In this document: one piece after another, positions 1-6,877 of the stretch
Layout: each line of letters starts with the position of its first letter
Position numbering within the stretch: position 1 is the first letter of the stretch
From: an uncultured Lachnospiraceae bacterium
Lineage (GTDB): Bacteria; Bacillota; Clostridia; Lachnospirales; Lachnospiraceae
Assembly: GCA_934394615.1 (NCBI GenBank)
Contig: CAKRRJ010000010.1
Location: 1 to 40,507 of the forward strand
Direction of reading: 5' to 3'
Length of the DNA stretch: 40,507 nt
Made by a program: the position numbers and the translations under genes
The notes under the pieces: generated by a model
What the model was told of the DNA's origin: nothing
The model's input: the letters and a program-made list of their open reading frames with translations, nothing else
Database searches by the model: none

Positions 1-92
1 CTACCCTGTTCGCTAGAAACGAGGCAGAGGCTAAGGAGCGTTACGAGTACCTGACCAAGCTGGTTAAGCTGTACGGTAACGACAACGAGTAA
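1..92 (+). CDS. nifJ: C-terminal end of probable pyruvate:ferredoxin (flavodoxin) oxidoreductase (partial)
   Basis: Only the last 29 codons are inside the window, read in the frame that ends with TAA at 90-92; the gene starts upstream. The tail is charged and helical, with the pattern ARNEAEAKERYEYL followed by KLVKLYG. This resembles the C-terminal helix of clostridial pyruvate:ferredoxin oxidoreductases, which often end in a segment like EEAxxRYxxLxxL. That enzyme converts pyruvate and CoA to acetyl-CoA, CO2 and reduced ferredoxin in the cytoplasm. The strong terminator about 100 bases downstream fits the end of a highly expressed gene. The identification rests on a short motif from memory, so another helical-tailed protein is possible. 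Confidence 0.5.
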   Translation, partial: TLFARNEAEAKERYEYLTKLVKLYGNDNE

Positions 93-195
93 TCGTTCGT
101 GAAGAAATCAATATAAATCGTTTGTGACCGTCCCCGGTTCGCCGGAGCGGGCGTGAACGGGTCAGTTCCGGATGGAATGACTTGTGCTGTAGCGT

Positions 196-239
196 AAAAA
201 AAGCTCCCAGCCTGCGAAAGCAGGTTTGGGAGCTTTTTT
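196..239 (+). terminator. Intrinsic terminator after the partial nifJ-like gene
   Basis: A long stem pairs AAGCTCCCA on the left with TGGGAGCTT on the right. Inside it CCTGC and GCAGG close a GAAA tetraloop, and a run of six T follows. An A-run precedes the left arm, so the hairpin could also terminate transcripts arriving from the - strand gene at 485-994. Confidence 0.85.
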
Positions 240-254
240 GTAGCAATAAACACA

Positions 255-431
255 GAAAGTGACAGCCGCCAAATGGCTTCCGGCACTTTCGCATATCGTT
301 GTTCGCTTGCTTTCACTTACACGGGTTCGCCTGTGCCGGACTTCATCCGTCACATTCGGACTCGTGTGTTCAAGATGCGTACAACTTAATATGCAGAAAG
401 TACCGGAAGCCATTTGGCGGCTGTCACTTTC
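255..431. repeat. MITE/REPIN-like element with 36-bp terminal inverted repeats
   Basis: Bases 255-290 and 396-431 are inverted copies of each other over 36 bases with a single mismatch, separated by about 105 bases with no convincing gene. Each arm is itself partly palindromic: it begins GAAAGTG and ends CACTTTC (or the one-base variant), and contains AGCC...GGCT. This two-level palindrome is typical of small non-autonomous mobile repeats such as MITEs or REPINs. No transposase is present here and no clear target-site duplication is visible. The short ORFs that cross the element look incidental. The element fills most of the 93-484 spacer; outside it and the terminator I see only a small CCGG-TTCG-CCGG hairpin near 137-148. 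Confidence 0.65.
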
Positions 432-484
432 CAGCAACTGTTTCGCTTTAGAAAAACAAAAATTAGTTGTATTTCTTACTAATG

Positions 485-994
485 TTAGGCGAAAAGTGCA
501 CCAAGTAACCCATAGGATAAGAGGGACATGATCACGGTTGCCATGACGATTCCGCAAAGGATTGCGCCAATTGCTTTTCCAAATTTCATGTGGAGCAGTG
601 CGGCAACGAGGGAGCCGGTCCAGGCGCCGGTGCCTGGGAGTGGGATTCCTACGAAGAGAACCAGACCCCAGAATCCGAATTTCTCAATCTGGCCCTTGTT
701 TTTGTCGGCTTTCTGGCGAACCCAGACAGCTACTTTGCCAAGTCCCGGAATGCGTTCCATGACATTCAAAACTTTCTCAATGAGAAGCAGGATGAATGGG
801 ATCGGAAGCAGGTTCCCAATGACACAGATCGGAATTGCCCGCAGGATCGGAACGTTTAAGAGTGCCGGAGATGCAGCCAGAAGGCCGCCGCGCAGCTCCA
901 GGATCGGAATCATGGAGATGATGAAAATAATGGTTTCGCCGGAAACTTTGCCGCCCAGAAGCGAAGCAAGTCCCTGTACCAGAGTATCAGTCAT
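485..994 (-). CDS. COG2426-type small multi-drug export membrane protein
   Basis: This 169-residue protein is strongly hydrophobic, with about four or five membrane segments. It matches the pattern of the Sm_multidrug_ex (COG2426) family: an early segment with ISMIPILELRGGLLAA, and a central GIPLPGTGAWTGSLVAALL loop with conserved Pro and Gly residues between helices. The family name comes from an early annotation and its true substrate is unsettled, so a transport role is only a family-level suggestion. The start at 994 is supported by GTGAGGA about 6-8 bases upstream. The gene is monocistronic and converges on the upstream nifJ-like gene. No obvious terminator of its own lies past 485, but the hairpins at 255-431 and 196-239 could serve. 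Confidence 0.8.
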   Translation of the reverse strand: MTDTLVQGLASLLGGKVSGETIIFIISMIPILELRGGLLAASPALLNVPILRAIPICVIGNLLPIPFILLLIEKVLNVMERIPGLGKVAVWVRQKADKNKGQIEKFGFWGLVLFVGIPLPGTGAWTGSLVAALLHMKFGKAIGAILCGIVMATVIMSLLSYGLLGALFA

Positions 995-1157
995 AATAGA
1001 TCCTCACTTTTTCTTTGTTAAATTTATAGGATTTATGCAGTGTTTATGCAGAGGGGCAAAAAACCACATGGGTTCTATTATAGGAGAAAGTATGGAAAAA
1101 TTCAAGCTGACGATAGTGCCTTTATAAAAAAATACTATATAGATTTTTGGAAGAGTG

Positions 1158-1166
1158 TGTTAAAAT
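1158..1166 (+). promoter_or_regulatory. Extended -10 promoter candidate for the LTA-synthase-like gene
   Basis: TG at 1158-1159 plus TAAAAT at 1161-1166 forms an extended -10 element in an AT-rich stretch about 108 bases upstream of the chosen start. No good -35 hexamer is seen 17 bases upstream (TATAGA), so the assignment rests on the extended -10 alone. The rest of the 995-1273 spacer holds no gene I can support. Confidence 0.4.
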
Positions 1167-1273
1167 GTGAGAAGCACAAATACACGGTTCTGTTTTTCGA
1201 AAAGTAAAAAGAAAACAGAGTGGGAAAACATACAAACGACAAAAAGGAAAATGAAAGGACAAAAGGCAACACG

Positions 1274-3169
1274 ATGAGACGGCTGTGGAAGATACTGGGA
1301 ATTTTACTGGGAACGGCATTTTTACTGAATGCGCTGACAGAAATATTGAATCGGAAATCACTGACAGGAGCAGCTGCGTTTGCGTTTCATGCGCCGTTGG
1401 TTTTTGTTCTGGACACTCTGTTGCTTCTGACACCGTTTCTTCTGGTATTTTTTACAAGACGGAAGGTGTTCCTTGCGGTTGTCTTATTCGTGCTTGGGAT
1501 GACGGCGGCCATTGCAAACAGCGTACTTCTGGTGTTCCGTACTACGCCGTTTACAGCGGAGGACCTGCGTCTGGTCAAGTATGCGGCAACGCTTCTCACA
1601 ACGTATCTGTCCTGGTGGCAGATTGTAATTATGGCAGCGGCGGCGGTGCTTGCGGTTATTTTCTGTGCCGTTCTCTGGAAAAAGGCTCCGGTGGATCCGC
1701 AGAGGGTGAATCTGACAGAGTCTGCCTGTGTCGCAGCAATTTCCATGCTGGCAATCTGGGGAACGCTGAATTTTTCTGTTGCGAGCGGAGCAGTGGCGCT
1801 TCACTTTGGAAATATCGGGCAGGCTTATAAAGATTACGGGTTCGCTTACTGCTTTGCCAATTCCCTGTTAAATACGGGAATAGACAAGCCGGACAGCTAC
1901 GATACGGAAACGGTTGATCAGCTGGAAAGCGAGGAGCAGACGCAGGCAGAAGCGCCGAAGACCATAGAAGGGCGTTATCCGAACATCATTATGCTGCAGC
2001 TGGAGTCATTTTTTGACCCGACGCTGTGGCTCAACAATCCGGTGGAGGGCGATCCCATCCCGATGTTCCATTTCCTGGAACGAAATTTCCCATCCGGTTA
2101 TCTGAATGTTCCATCGGTGGGAGCGGGAACAGCCAACACGGAATTTGAGTGCATCAGCGCCATGAATCTGGACTTTTTCGGTCCGGGTGAGTATCCGTAC
2201 AAGACCATTTTGCAGAAAACGGCTTGTGAGAGTACGGCATTTGACATGAAAAATCTTGGCTATAAGGCACATGCCATCCACAATAACGAGGCAACGTTTT
2301 ACGACCGCTATAAGGTGTTTGCGCAGCTTGGCTTCGATACGTTTACGCCGATCGAGTACATGTATGACATTGAACGCAACCCGACGGGGTGGTGCAAGGA
2401 TAAGGTGCTTGTCGGTGAGATTGAGAAGGTGCTGGATTCCAGCATTGGAAGTGATTTTGTATACACGATTTCGGTACAGGGGCACGGAAAATATCCGTCC
2501 TTTGAATATTACTGCGAGCAGATCCATGAGATGGATGAGTTTGTGGGCCAGCTTATCAATATGCTGAACACCCGCATGGAACCGACCGTTCTGGTTCTGT
2601 ATGGTGACCATCTTCCGGGCTTTGAATGGACCGCGGAGGAGATGGCGAACGGCACGCTGTTCCAGACAAAATATGTGGTATGGAATAACCTGAATCTTCC
2701 GGCTGTGAAGCGGGATGTGGAGGCTTACCAGCTTGCGGCCCATGTGCTGAACATGCTGGATATCCACGAGGGCACAATGATCCGGTTCCATCAGCGCCAT
2801 CTGGATCAGCACGATACAGACACCCAGGAATACCTGGATGCCATGAAGATTCTGCAGTATGACATCCTCTACGGAGATCACGAGGTATACGGCGGAGAGT
2901 CGCCATATCAGGCAACGCAGATGGAATATGGCGTTACACCGATCATCCAGAGAACAACGGTACATAATACGGATCAGGTGATCGTGTTTGGCGGCCCGTT
3001 CAACAGCTGGTCAAAGATCTGTGTGAACGGCAAAGCCGTCGATACGCCGTATTATTCCAAAGACAGGCTGATTGCGAAAGATGTTCCGCTCAAAGAGGGC
3101 GAAGTGATCACGGTGGAGCAGGTCGGCCGTGATAAGATCCATCTGGGGACGGCCAGAAAGAAGCAGTAA
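1274..3169 (+). CDS. LTA-synthase-like sulfatase-fold phosphoglycerol transferase
   Basis: This 631-residue membrane protein has about five N-terminal transmembrane segments (residues 5-180) followed by an extracytoplasmic sulfatase-fold domain. Residues that align with the S. aureus LtaS active site are visible: Glu244 in LQLESFF, the nucleophile candidate Thr286 in GAGTANTEF, Arg345 in FYDRY, His404 in VQGHG, and Asp445-His446 in YGDHLPG. Such enzymes move glycerol phosphate from phosphatidylglycerol onto glycolipid or polymer acceptors outside the membrane. A further domain of about 100 residues follows the catalytic part and is not in canonical LtaS. The ATG at 1274 is preferred over the GTG at 1220 because AAAGG precedes it and the protein then begins directly with a membrane anchor. 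The exact acceptor cannot be told from sequence. Confidence 0.85.
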   Translation: MRRLWKILGILLGTAFLLNALTEILNRKSLTGAAAFAFHAPLVFVLDTLLLLTPFLLVFFTRRKVFLAVVLFVLGMTAAIANSVLLVFRTTPFTAEDLRLVKYAATLLTTYLSWWQIVIMAAAAVLAVIFCAVLWKKAPVDPQRVNLTESACVAAISMLAIWGTLNFSVASGAVALHFGNIGQAYKDYGFAYCFANSLLNTGIDKPDSYDTETVDQLESEEQTQAEAPKTIEGRYPNIIMLQLESFFDPTLWLNNPVEGDPIPMFHFLERNFPSGYLNVPSVGAGTANTEFECISAMNLDFFGPGEYPYKTILQKTACESTAFDMKNLGYKAHAIHNNEATFYDRYKVFAQLGFDTFTPIEYMYDIERNPTGWCKDKVLVGEIEKVLDSSIGSDFVYTISVQGHGKYPSFEYYCEQIHEMDEFVGQLINMLNTRMEPTVLVLYGDHLPGFEWTAEEMANGTLFQTKYVVWNNLNLPAVKRDVEAYQLAAHVLNMLDIHEGTMIRFHQRHLDQHDTDTQEYLDAMKILQYDILYGDHEVYGGESPYQATQMEYGVTPIIQRTTVHNTDQVIVFGGPFNSWSKICVNGKAVDTPYYSKDRLIAKDVPLKEGEVITVEQVGRDKIHLGTARKKQ

Positions 3170-3287
3170 GAGGCAGCCTGACACTGCGTGAAGGAAGATG
3201 TGCGATATGACATGACACGGATTCGAAAATAAAGACAGAAGGACAGCAGAAGATGCTGGAACATCAGAATGACAGGAGACGAGGATA

Positions 3288-4877
3288 ATGGATATTCAGA
3301 AAGAATGGGAACTGCACAAACCGAAAAAGAAAACATGGGGACGTCTCCTGCGCCCGGTGTTTGGACGTACCATGTTTGTTGTAACAGCGCTGATCATCCA
3401 GTTTGTGATCCTTTGTTACAGTTTTCAGTGGCTGCGGGAGCATGTGTTTTATCTGTATGGCGGCTTCGTCGGCCTGAGCGCGGTGGTTGTTATTTACATC
3501 ATCAACAAGAATCAGAATCCGTCCTATCAGCTTTCCTGGATCATTCCGGTTCTGGTATTTCCGGTATTTGGCGCGTTGTTTTATGTGTTTGTGGAGACAC
3601 AGCCGGGCACCAGGGCCATCGACCGCAGGCTGAAAGATATCATAAAAGAGACACAGCCGCTTCTGGCGCAGAAGCCGGAAGTCATGGAGCGCCTGTACCG
3701 GGAGAGCCGCGGAACGGCGCGCCTGGCCTACTATATGAATGAGTACGGAGGCTATCCGATCTGGGAAAACACCAGCGCGCAGTATTTTCCGCTTGGCGAT
3801 GATATGTATCCGGTCCTGTTGGAAGAACTCAAAAAAGCAGAACGCTATATTTTCATGGAGTATTTCATCGTGGAAAAAGGCGAGATGTGGGACAGCATTC
3901 TGGAGATTCTGAAAGAAAAGGCGGCGGCTGGCGTGGAAGTCCGCTTCATGTACGATGGCATGTGCAGCCTGACGCTGATGCCGTACGGTTATCCGAAGAA
4001 ACTGGAGCAGTATGGGATTCGCTGCAAGATGTTCTCCCCGGTGCGCCCGGTGCTTTCTTCCTATCAGAATAACCGTGACCATCGCAAGATCACGGTCATT
4101 GACGGACATACGGCTTTTACCGGCGGCGTGAATCTGGCGGACGAATACATCAACCGGAAAGTACGGTTCGGACACTGGAAAGATACGGCCATCATGTTAA
4201 AGGGAGATGCCGCAACCGGCTTTCTGATGATGTTTCTGCAGATGTGGAATATTACAGAGCGTCAGACAGATGATTATGCTCAGTATCTGTGCAGACCGGA
4301 TTATCAGTATCCGGCAGAGCTGAACCGTTCTGGTTTCGCGATGCCCTATGGCGACAGCCCGCTCGACAATGAGACGGTCGGACAGCATGTATACATGGAT
4401 ATCTTAAACGAGTCCCGCTATTATGTGCACATGATGACACCGTATCTGATCCTGGACAGCGACATGATCACTTCACTGACCTTCGCGGCAAAGCGCGGGA
4501 TCGAGACGATCATCATTATGCCGCATATCCCGGACAAGATTTACGCCTACCTGCTGGCGCGTTCGTATTATGCGGAACTTCTGCAGGCGGGCGTGAAGAT
4601 TTACGAGTACACGCCTGGATTTGTGCACGCGAAGGTTTTCACGAGCGACAACACCAAGGCCGTGGTCGGCTCCATCAACATGGATTACCGGAGCCTGCAT
4701 CTGCACTTTGAGTGCGCGGTCTATCTGTTCCGCAACCCGGCAGTGCAGCAGGCCGAGGCAGACTTCCAAGAGACCCTGAAGAAGTGCCAGGAGATCACGT
4801 TGGAAGACTGCAGACATTATCCGATCCCGAAAAAGATTGCGGGAAAGGTACTGCGGCTGTTTGCGCCGCTGATGTAA
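3288..4877 (+). CDS. cls: Cardiolipin synthase (phospholipase D family)
   Basis: This 529-residue protein joins two phosphatidylglycerol molecules into cardiolipin and glycerol at the membrane. Two N-terminal membrane segments (about residues 22-85) precede two phospholipase D domains. The catalytic HKD motifs are HRKITVIDG starting at His265 and HAKVFTSDN starting at His447, each followed by the usual Gly/Ser-rich strand (FTGGVNLAD and VGSINMDYRS). Length and layout are standard for bacterial ClsA-type enzymes. GGAGACGAGG precedes the ATG. The gene lies 118 bases after the LTA-synthase-like gene with no terminator seen between, so both may be co-transcribed. Both consume phosphatidylglycerol. 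It ends only 7 bases from the convergent citC. Confidence 0.93.
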   Translation: MDIQKEWELHKPKKKTWGRLLRPVFGRTMFVVTALIIQFVILCYSFQWLREHVFYLYGGFVGLSAVVVIYIINKNQNPSYQLSWIIPVLVFPVFGALFYVFVETQPGTRAIDRRLKDIIKETQPLLAQKPEVMERLYRESRGTARLAYYMNEYGGYPIWENTSAQYFPLGDDMYPVLLEELKKAERYIFMEYFIVEKGEMWDSILEILKEKAAAGVEVRFMYDGMCSLTLMPYGYPKKLEQYGIRCKMFSPVRPVLSSYQNNRDHRKITVIDGHTAFTGGVNLADEYINRKVRFGHWKDTAIMLKGDAATGFLMMFLQMWNITERQTDDYAQYLCRPDYQYPAELNRSGFAMPYGDSPLDNETVGQHVYMDILNESRYYVHMMTPYLILDSDMITSLTFAAKRGIETIIIMPHIPDKIYAYLLARSYYAELLQAGVKIYEYTPGFVHAKVFTSDNTKAVVGSINMDYRSLHLHFECAVYLFRNPAVQQAEADFQETLKKCQEITLEDCRHYPIPKKIAGKVLRLFAPLM

Positions 4878-4884
4878 AATTTAT

Positions 4885-6039
4885 TTAATAGTGCCGTACC
4901 TCTGCGGCCGCCCGGATCTTCTGAATGACCGGCGCTGCGGCCTCGGAGGTGAAGTACTGGAAGGTGCATTCGGGCACCTTCTTTTTTAATGCCTCGAAGT
5001 TTCCGTCTTTGATGAGGCAGCGGACGTTGGAGGCACTGATGGCACCGTCTTCGTCGGCTTTACGCGGGATGATATTGCATCCGAGTCCGGCAGCGGCGAG
5101 TTCTTCTGCCATCACCTGGTTGTAGATGCCGGTTACCTGGCTGAAGGGTTCTTCGCCTACAAAGCGGTCGGTCACGGACAGGGCCTGGGCGATGCGCAGG
5201 AAGACCTGGATATCGAGCTTTGCGTGAGAGCGGATGACGGTGTCGGAGTCCTTTAAGAAGTAGGACGGGAAGGTGGCGTTGGAAATCATGTATGGACCGG
5301 TTTCGTGGCAGATCACATTCGGGAGATTTGCGGCGCCCTCTGCGACCAGCTGGTTGCGGACGGAAAATGGAACCAGGGAAGCGTCCTCGGATACCACGAA
5401 TACATGAAGCAGGTCCACAGCGGCAGCAGCCTGTTCTAAGAGGTAGCGGTGTCCCAGTGTGAACGGGTTCGCGTTCATGATGACAGCGCCGATCTTAGCG
5501 GTCTCGCCTGGTTCCTGGTTTGCAGGAGCAGCATCGGTGGTATTTGCAATGAGCTGTGCAAGCTTCTCGTTTTTTGCCAAAAGAGCCTGTCCTTTTTCGC
5601 TCTCCAGGAAAGCGGAGGTTTCCCTCTGCAGGCGCTTTAAGTAGTCTGCAAAACCGGTTCTGCGGTTTTCCATGAAAACGACTTTTCCGTCTACGCGGGC
5701 GATCTCATAAAAGCCCAGGTCTCCGAAAAAACGTGCGGTATTGCACTTTGTATATAGGAAGAGATTAGTGTTGCCGCGGCTGTACTGGAATTCGATCAGG
5801 TGGGAGATGACCTGGTTCATGAGTCCTTCGCCCTGGTGCTCGGAAGAAACGGCCATGCAGCGCAGGGTGTTGGCAAAACAGGAGCCGGTTGCGACAAGAT
5901 CATAATTTTCATCGAACAGACCGATGCTGTAATCGAGGTTTTTATCGCGCTCAATGCCTTCTTTTTCCAGAAGGGCGTCCATCTGGCGCACGGCGCGTTT
6001 ATCGGTTGGGGAGATTCTGCTTACGGTATAATCTGACAT
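4885..6039 (-). CDS. citC: [Citrate (pro-3S)-lyase] ligase
   Basis: The 384-residue protein has an N-terminal GNAT-like acetyltransferase fold (residues 1-130, with a Q-GEGLMNQVI acetyl-CoA loop). A C-terminal nucleotidyltransferase domain starts near residue 190 with MNANPFTLGHRYL, whose GH is the adenylate-binding signature. CitC acetylates the 2-(5''-triphosphoribosyl)-3'-dephospho-CoA group of the citrate lyase acyl carrier protein, using ATP and acetate. The start at 6039 is chosen because GGAGGA lies 9 bases upstream; the longer reading from 6063 adds eight residues and no binding site. No citD, citE, citF, citX or citG gene is nearby, which is unusual for citC. It could serve a lyase encoded elsewhere or have drifted to another acyl carrier. 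Confidence 0.85.
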   Translation of the reverse strand: MSDYTVSRISPTDKRAVRQMDALLEKEGIERDKNLDYSIGLFDENYDLVATGSCFANTLRCMAVSSEHQGEGLMNQVISHLIEFQYSRGNTNLFLYTKCNTARFFGDLGFYEIARVDGKVVFMENRRTGFADYLKRLQRETSAFLESEKGQALLAKNEKLAQLIANTTDAAPANQEPGETAKIGAVIMNANPFTLGHRYLLEQAAAAVDLLHVFVVSEDASLVPFSVRNQLVAEGAANLPNVICHETGPYMISNATFPSYFLKDSDTVIRSHAKLDIQVFLRIAQALSVTDRFVGEEPFSQVTGIYNQVMAEELAAAGLGCNIIPRKADEDGAISASNVRCLIKDGNFEALKKKVPECTFQYFTSEAAAPVIQKIRAAAEVRHY

Positions 6040-6073
6040 ATTTTTTATTCCTCCGGATTTCATACTTATTTTT

Positions 6074-6103
6074 AGTATACCGCATTCACCACAAAATTGC
6101 GAA
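6074..6103 (-). promoter_or_regulatory. Promoter candidate for citC
   Basis: On the - strand TTCGCA (6103-6098) and a consensus TATACT (6079-6074) are 18 bases apart and lie 35 bases upstream of the citC start. The -10 overlaps a short inverted repeat (ATACT...AGTAT, 6062-6078) that could be an operator or incidental. Confidence 0.45.
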
Positions 6104-6167
6104 TATATCCTGAGTTATGGGGAACATTTGTAAATGTCTATATCTGTTTAAAGGAGGGTTTCACTAC

Positions 6168-6833
6168 ATGGCACAGGAATATAACGCAGCATCCAACACA
6201 GCAGACAAAGTCCAGAACAGCATGGAGAGCGACGGGAAACACCGCATTTATCTGCTCTCCATCATTGGTGAGGTGGAGGGGCACGAAAATCTTTCCGGCA
6301 ACACCAAGGTCACGAAATACGATCAGATCCTGCCCAAACTGGCGGAACTGGAGGATGATGACAGTGTGGAGGGACTTTTGGTTCTGCTCAATACATCTGG
6401 CGGTGATGTGGACGCTGGGCTTGCCATTGCGGAGATGATCGCGTCGCTTTCCATGCCGACGGTTTCCCTGGTGCTTGGCGGCAGCCATTCGATTGGAGTT
6501 CCGCTGGCGGTATCAACGGATCATTCGTTCATTGTGCCGACCGGAACCATGATGGTGCATCCGGTGCGCATGAGCGGCACAGTGATTGGCGCGTCTCAGA
6601 CGTATGAATATTTTGAGATGATCCAGGACCGCATTCTGACGTTTGTGAGCAGCCATGCGAAGATCGCGTACGATCAGGTGAAGCGCCTGATGCTGAACAC
6701 GGAGATGCTCACGCGGGATCTTGGAACTGTGCTTGTCGGTGAGGAAACCGTAAAAGCCGGGCTGATCGATGAGGTCGGCGGAATCCGGGAAGCGCTCCGT
6801 TATCTCTATAAGAAGATTGACAACGCGAGCTGA
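6168..6833 (+). CDS. tepA: ClpP-fold protease of the TepA (translocation-enhancing protein) type
   Basis: The 221-residue protein has the ClpP/crotonase fold. It shows [18 protein letters not shown] (residues 75-92), a serine in GGSHSIG (Ser108, at the ClpP nucleophile position) and a histidine in MMVHPVR (His131). The acidic third residue was not identified with confidence. It resembles the ClpP-like TepA/YmfB proteins of Firmicutes, which lie next to spoIIIE/ftsK in Bacillus, exactly as here. The B. subtilis protein has been linked to degradation of signal peptides or to enhanced secretion, but the role in this organism is inferred. AAGGAGGG lies about 10 bases before ATG 6168, which decides the start against ATG 6117. 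Confidence 0.85.
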   Translation: MAQEYNAASNTADKVQNSMESDGKHRIYLLSIIGEVEGHENLSGNTKVTKYDQILPKLAELEDDDSVEGLLVLLNTSGGDVDAGLAIAEMIASLSMPTVSLVLGGSHSIGVPLAVSTDHSFIVPTGTMMVHPVRMSGTVIGASQTYEYFEMIQDRILTFVSSHAKIAYDQVKRLMLNTEMLTRDLGTVLVGEETVKAGLIDEVGGIREALRYLYKKIDNAS

Positions 6834-6846
6834 TTTTTTGTATACT
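6817..6846 (+). promoter_or_regulatory. Near-consensus sigma-A promoter for ftsK inside the end of tepA
   Basis: A perfect TTGACA at 6817-6822 and a TATACT at 6841-6846 are separated by 18 bases. The -35 lies inside the last codons of tepA and the -10 just after its stop. The -10 is 31 bases before the GTG start of ftsK, so the transcript would have a very short leader. Confidence 0.75.
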
Positions 6847-6877
6847 AGATGCATTGGGAAAGAGGAGGCTGAGCTTC

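Noticed and set aside
259..531. Small + strand open frame crossing the palindromic element
   Set aside because: It spans both inverted arms and the antisense end of the 485-994 gene, with no ribosome binding site or recognisable protein.
2006..2965. 319-codon open frame on the - strand
   Set aside because: It lies wholly opposite the LTA-synthase-like gene, whose active-site motifs are intact, and its translation is rich in His, Arg and Leu with no recognisable domain.
3264..4175. 303-codon open frame on the - strand
   Set aside because: It is antisense to cls, has the composition of a frame shadow and no ribosome binding site or domain.
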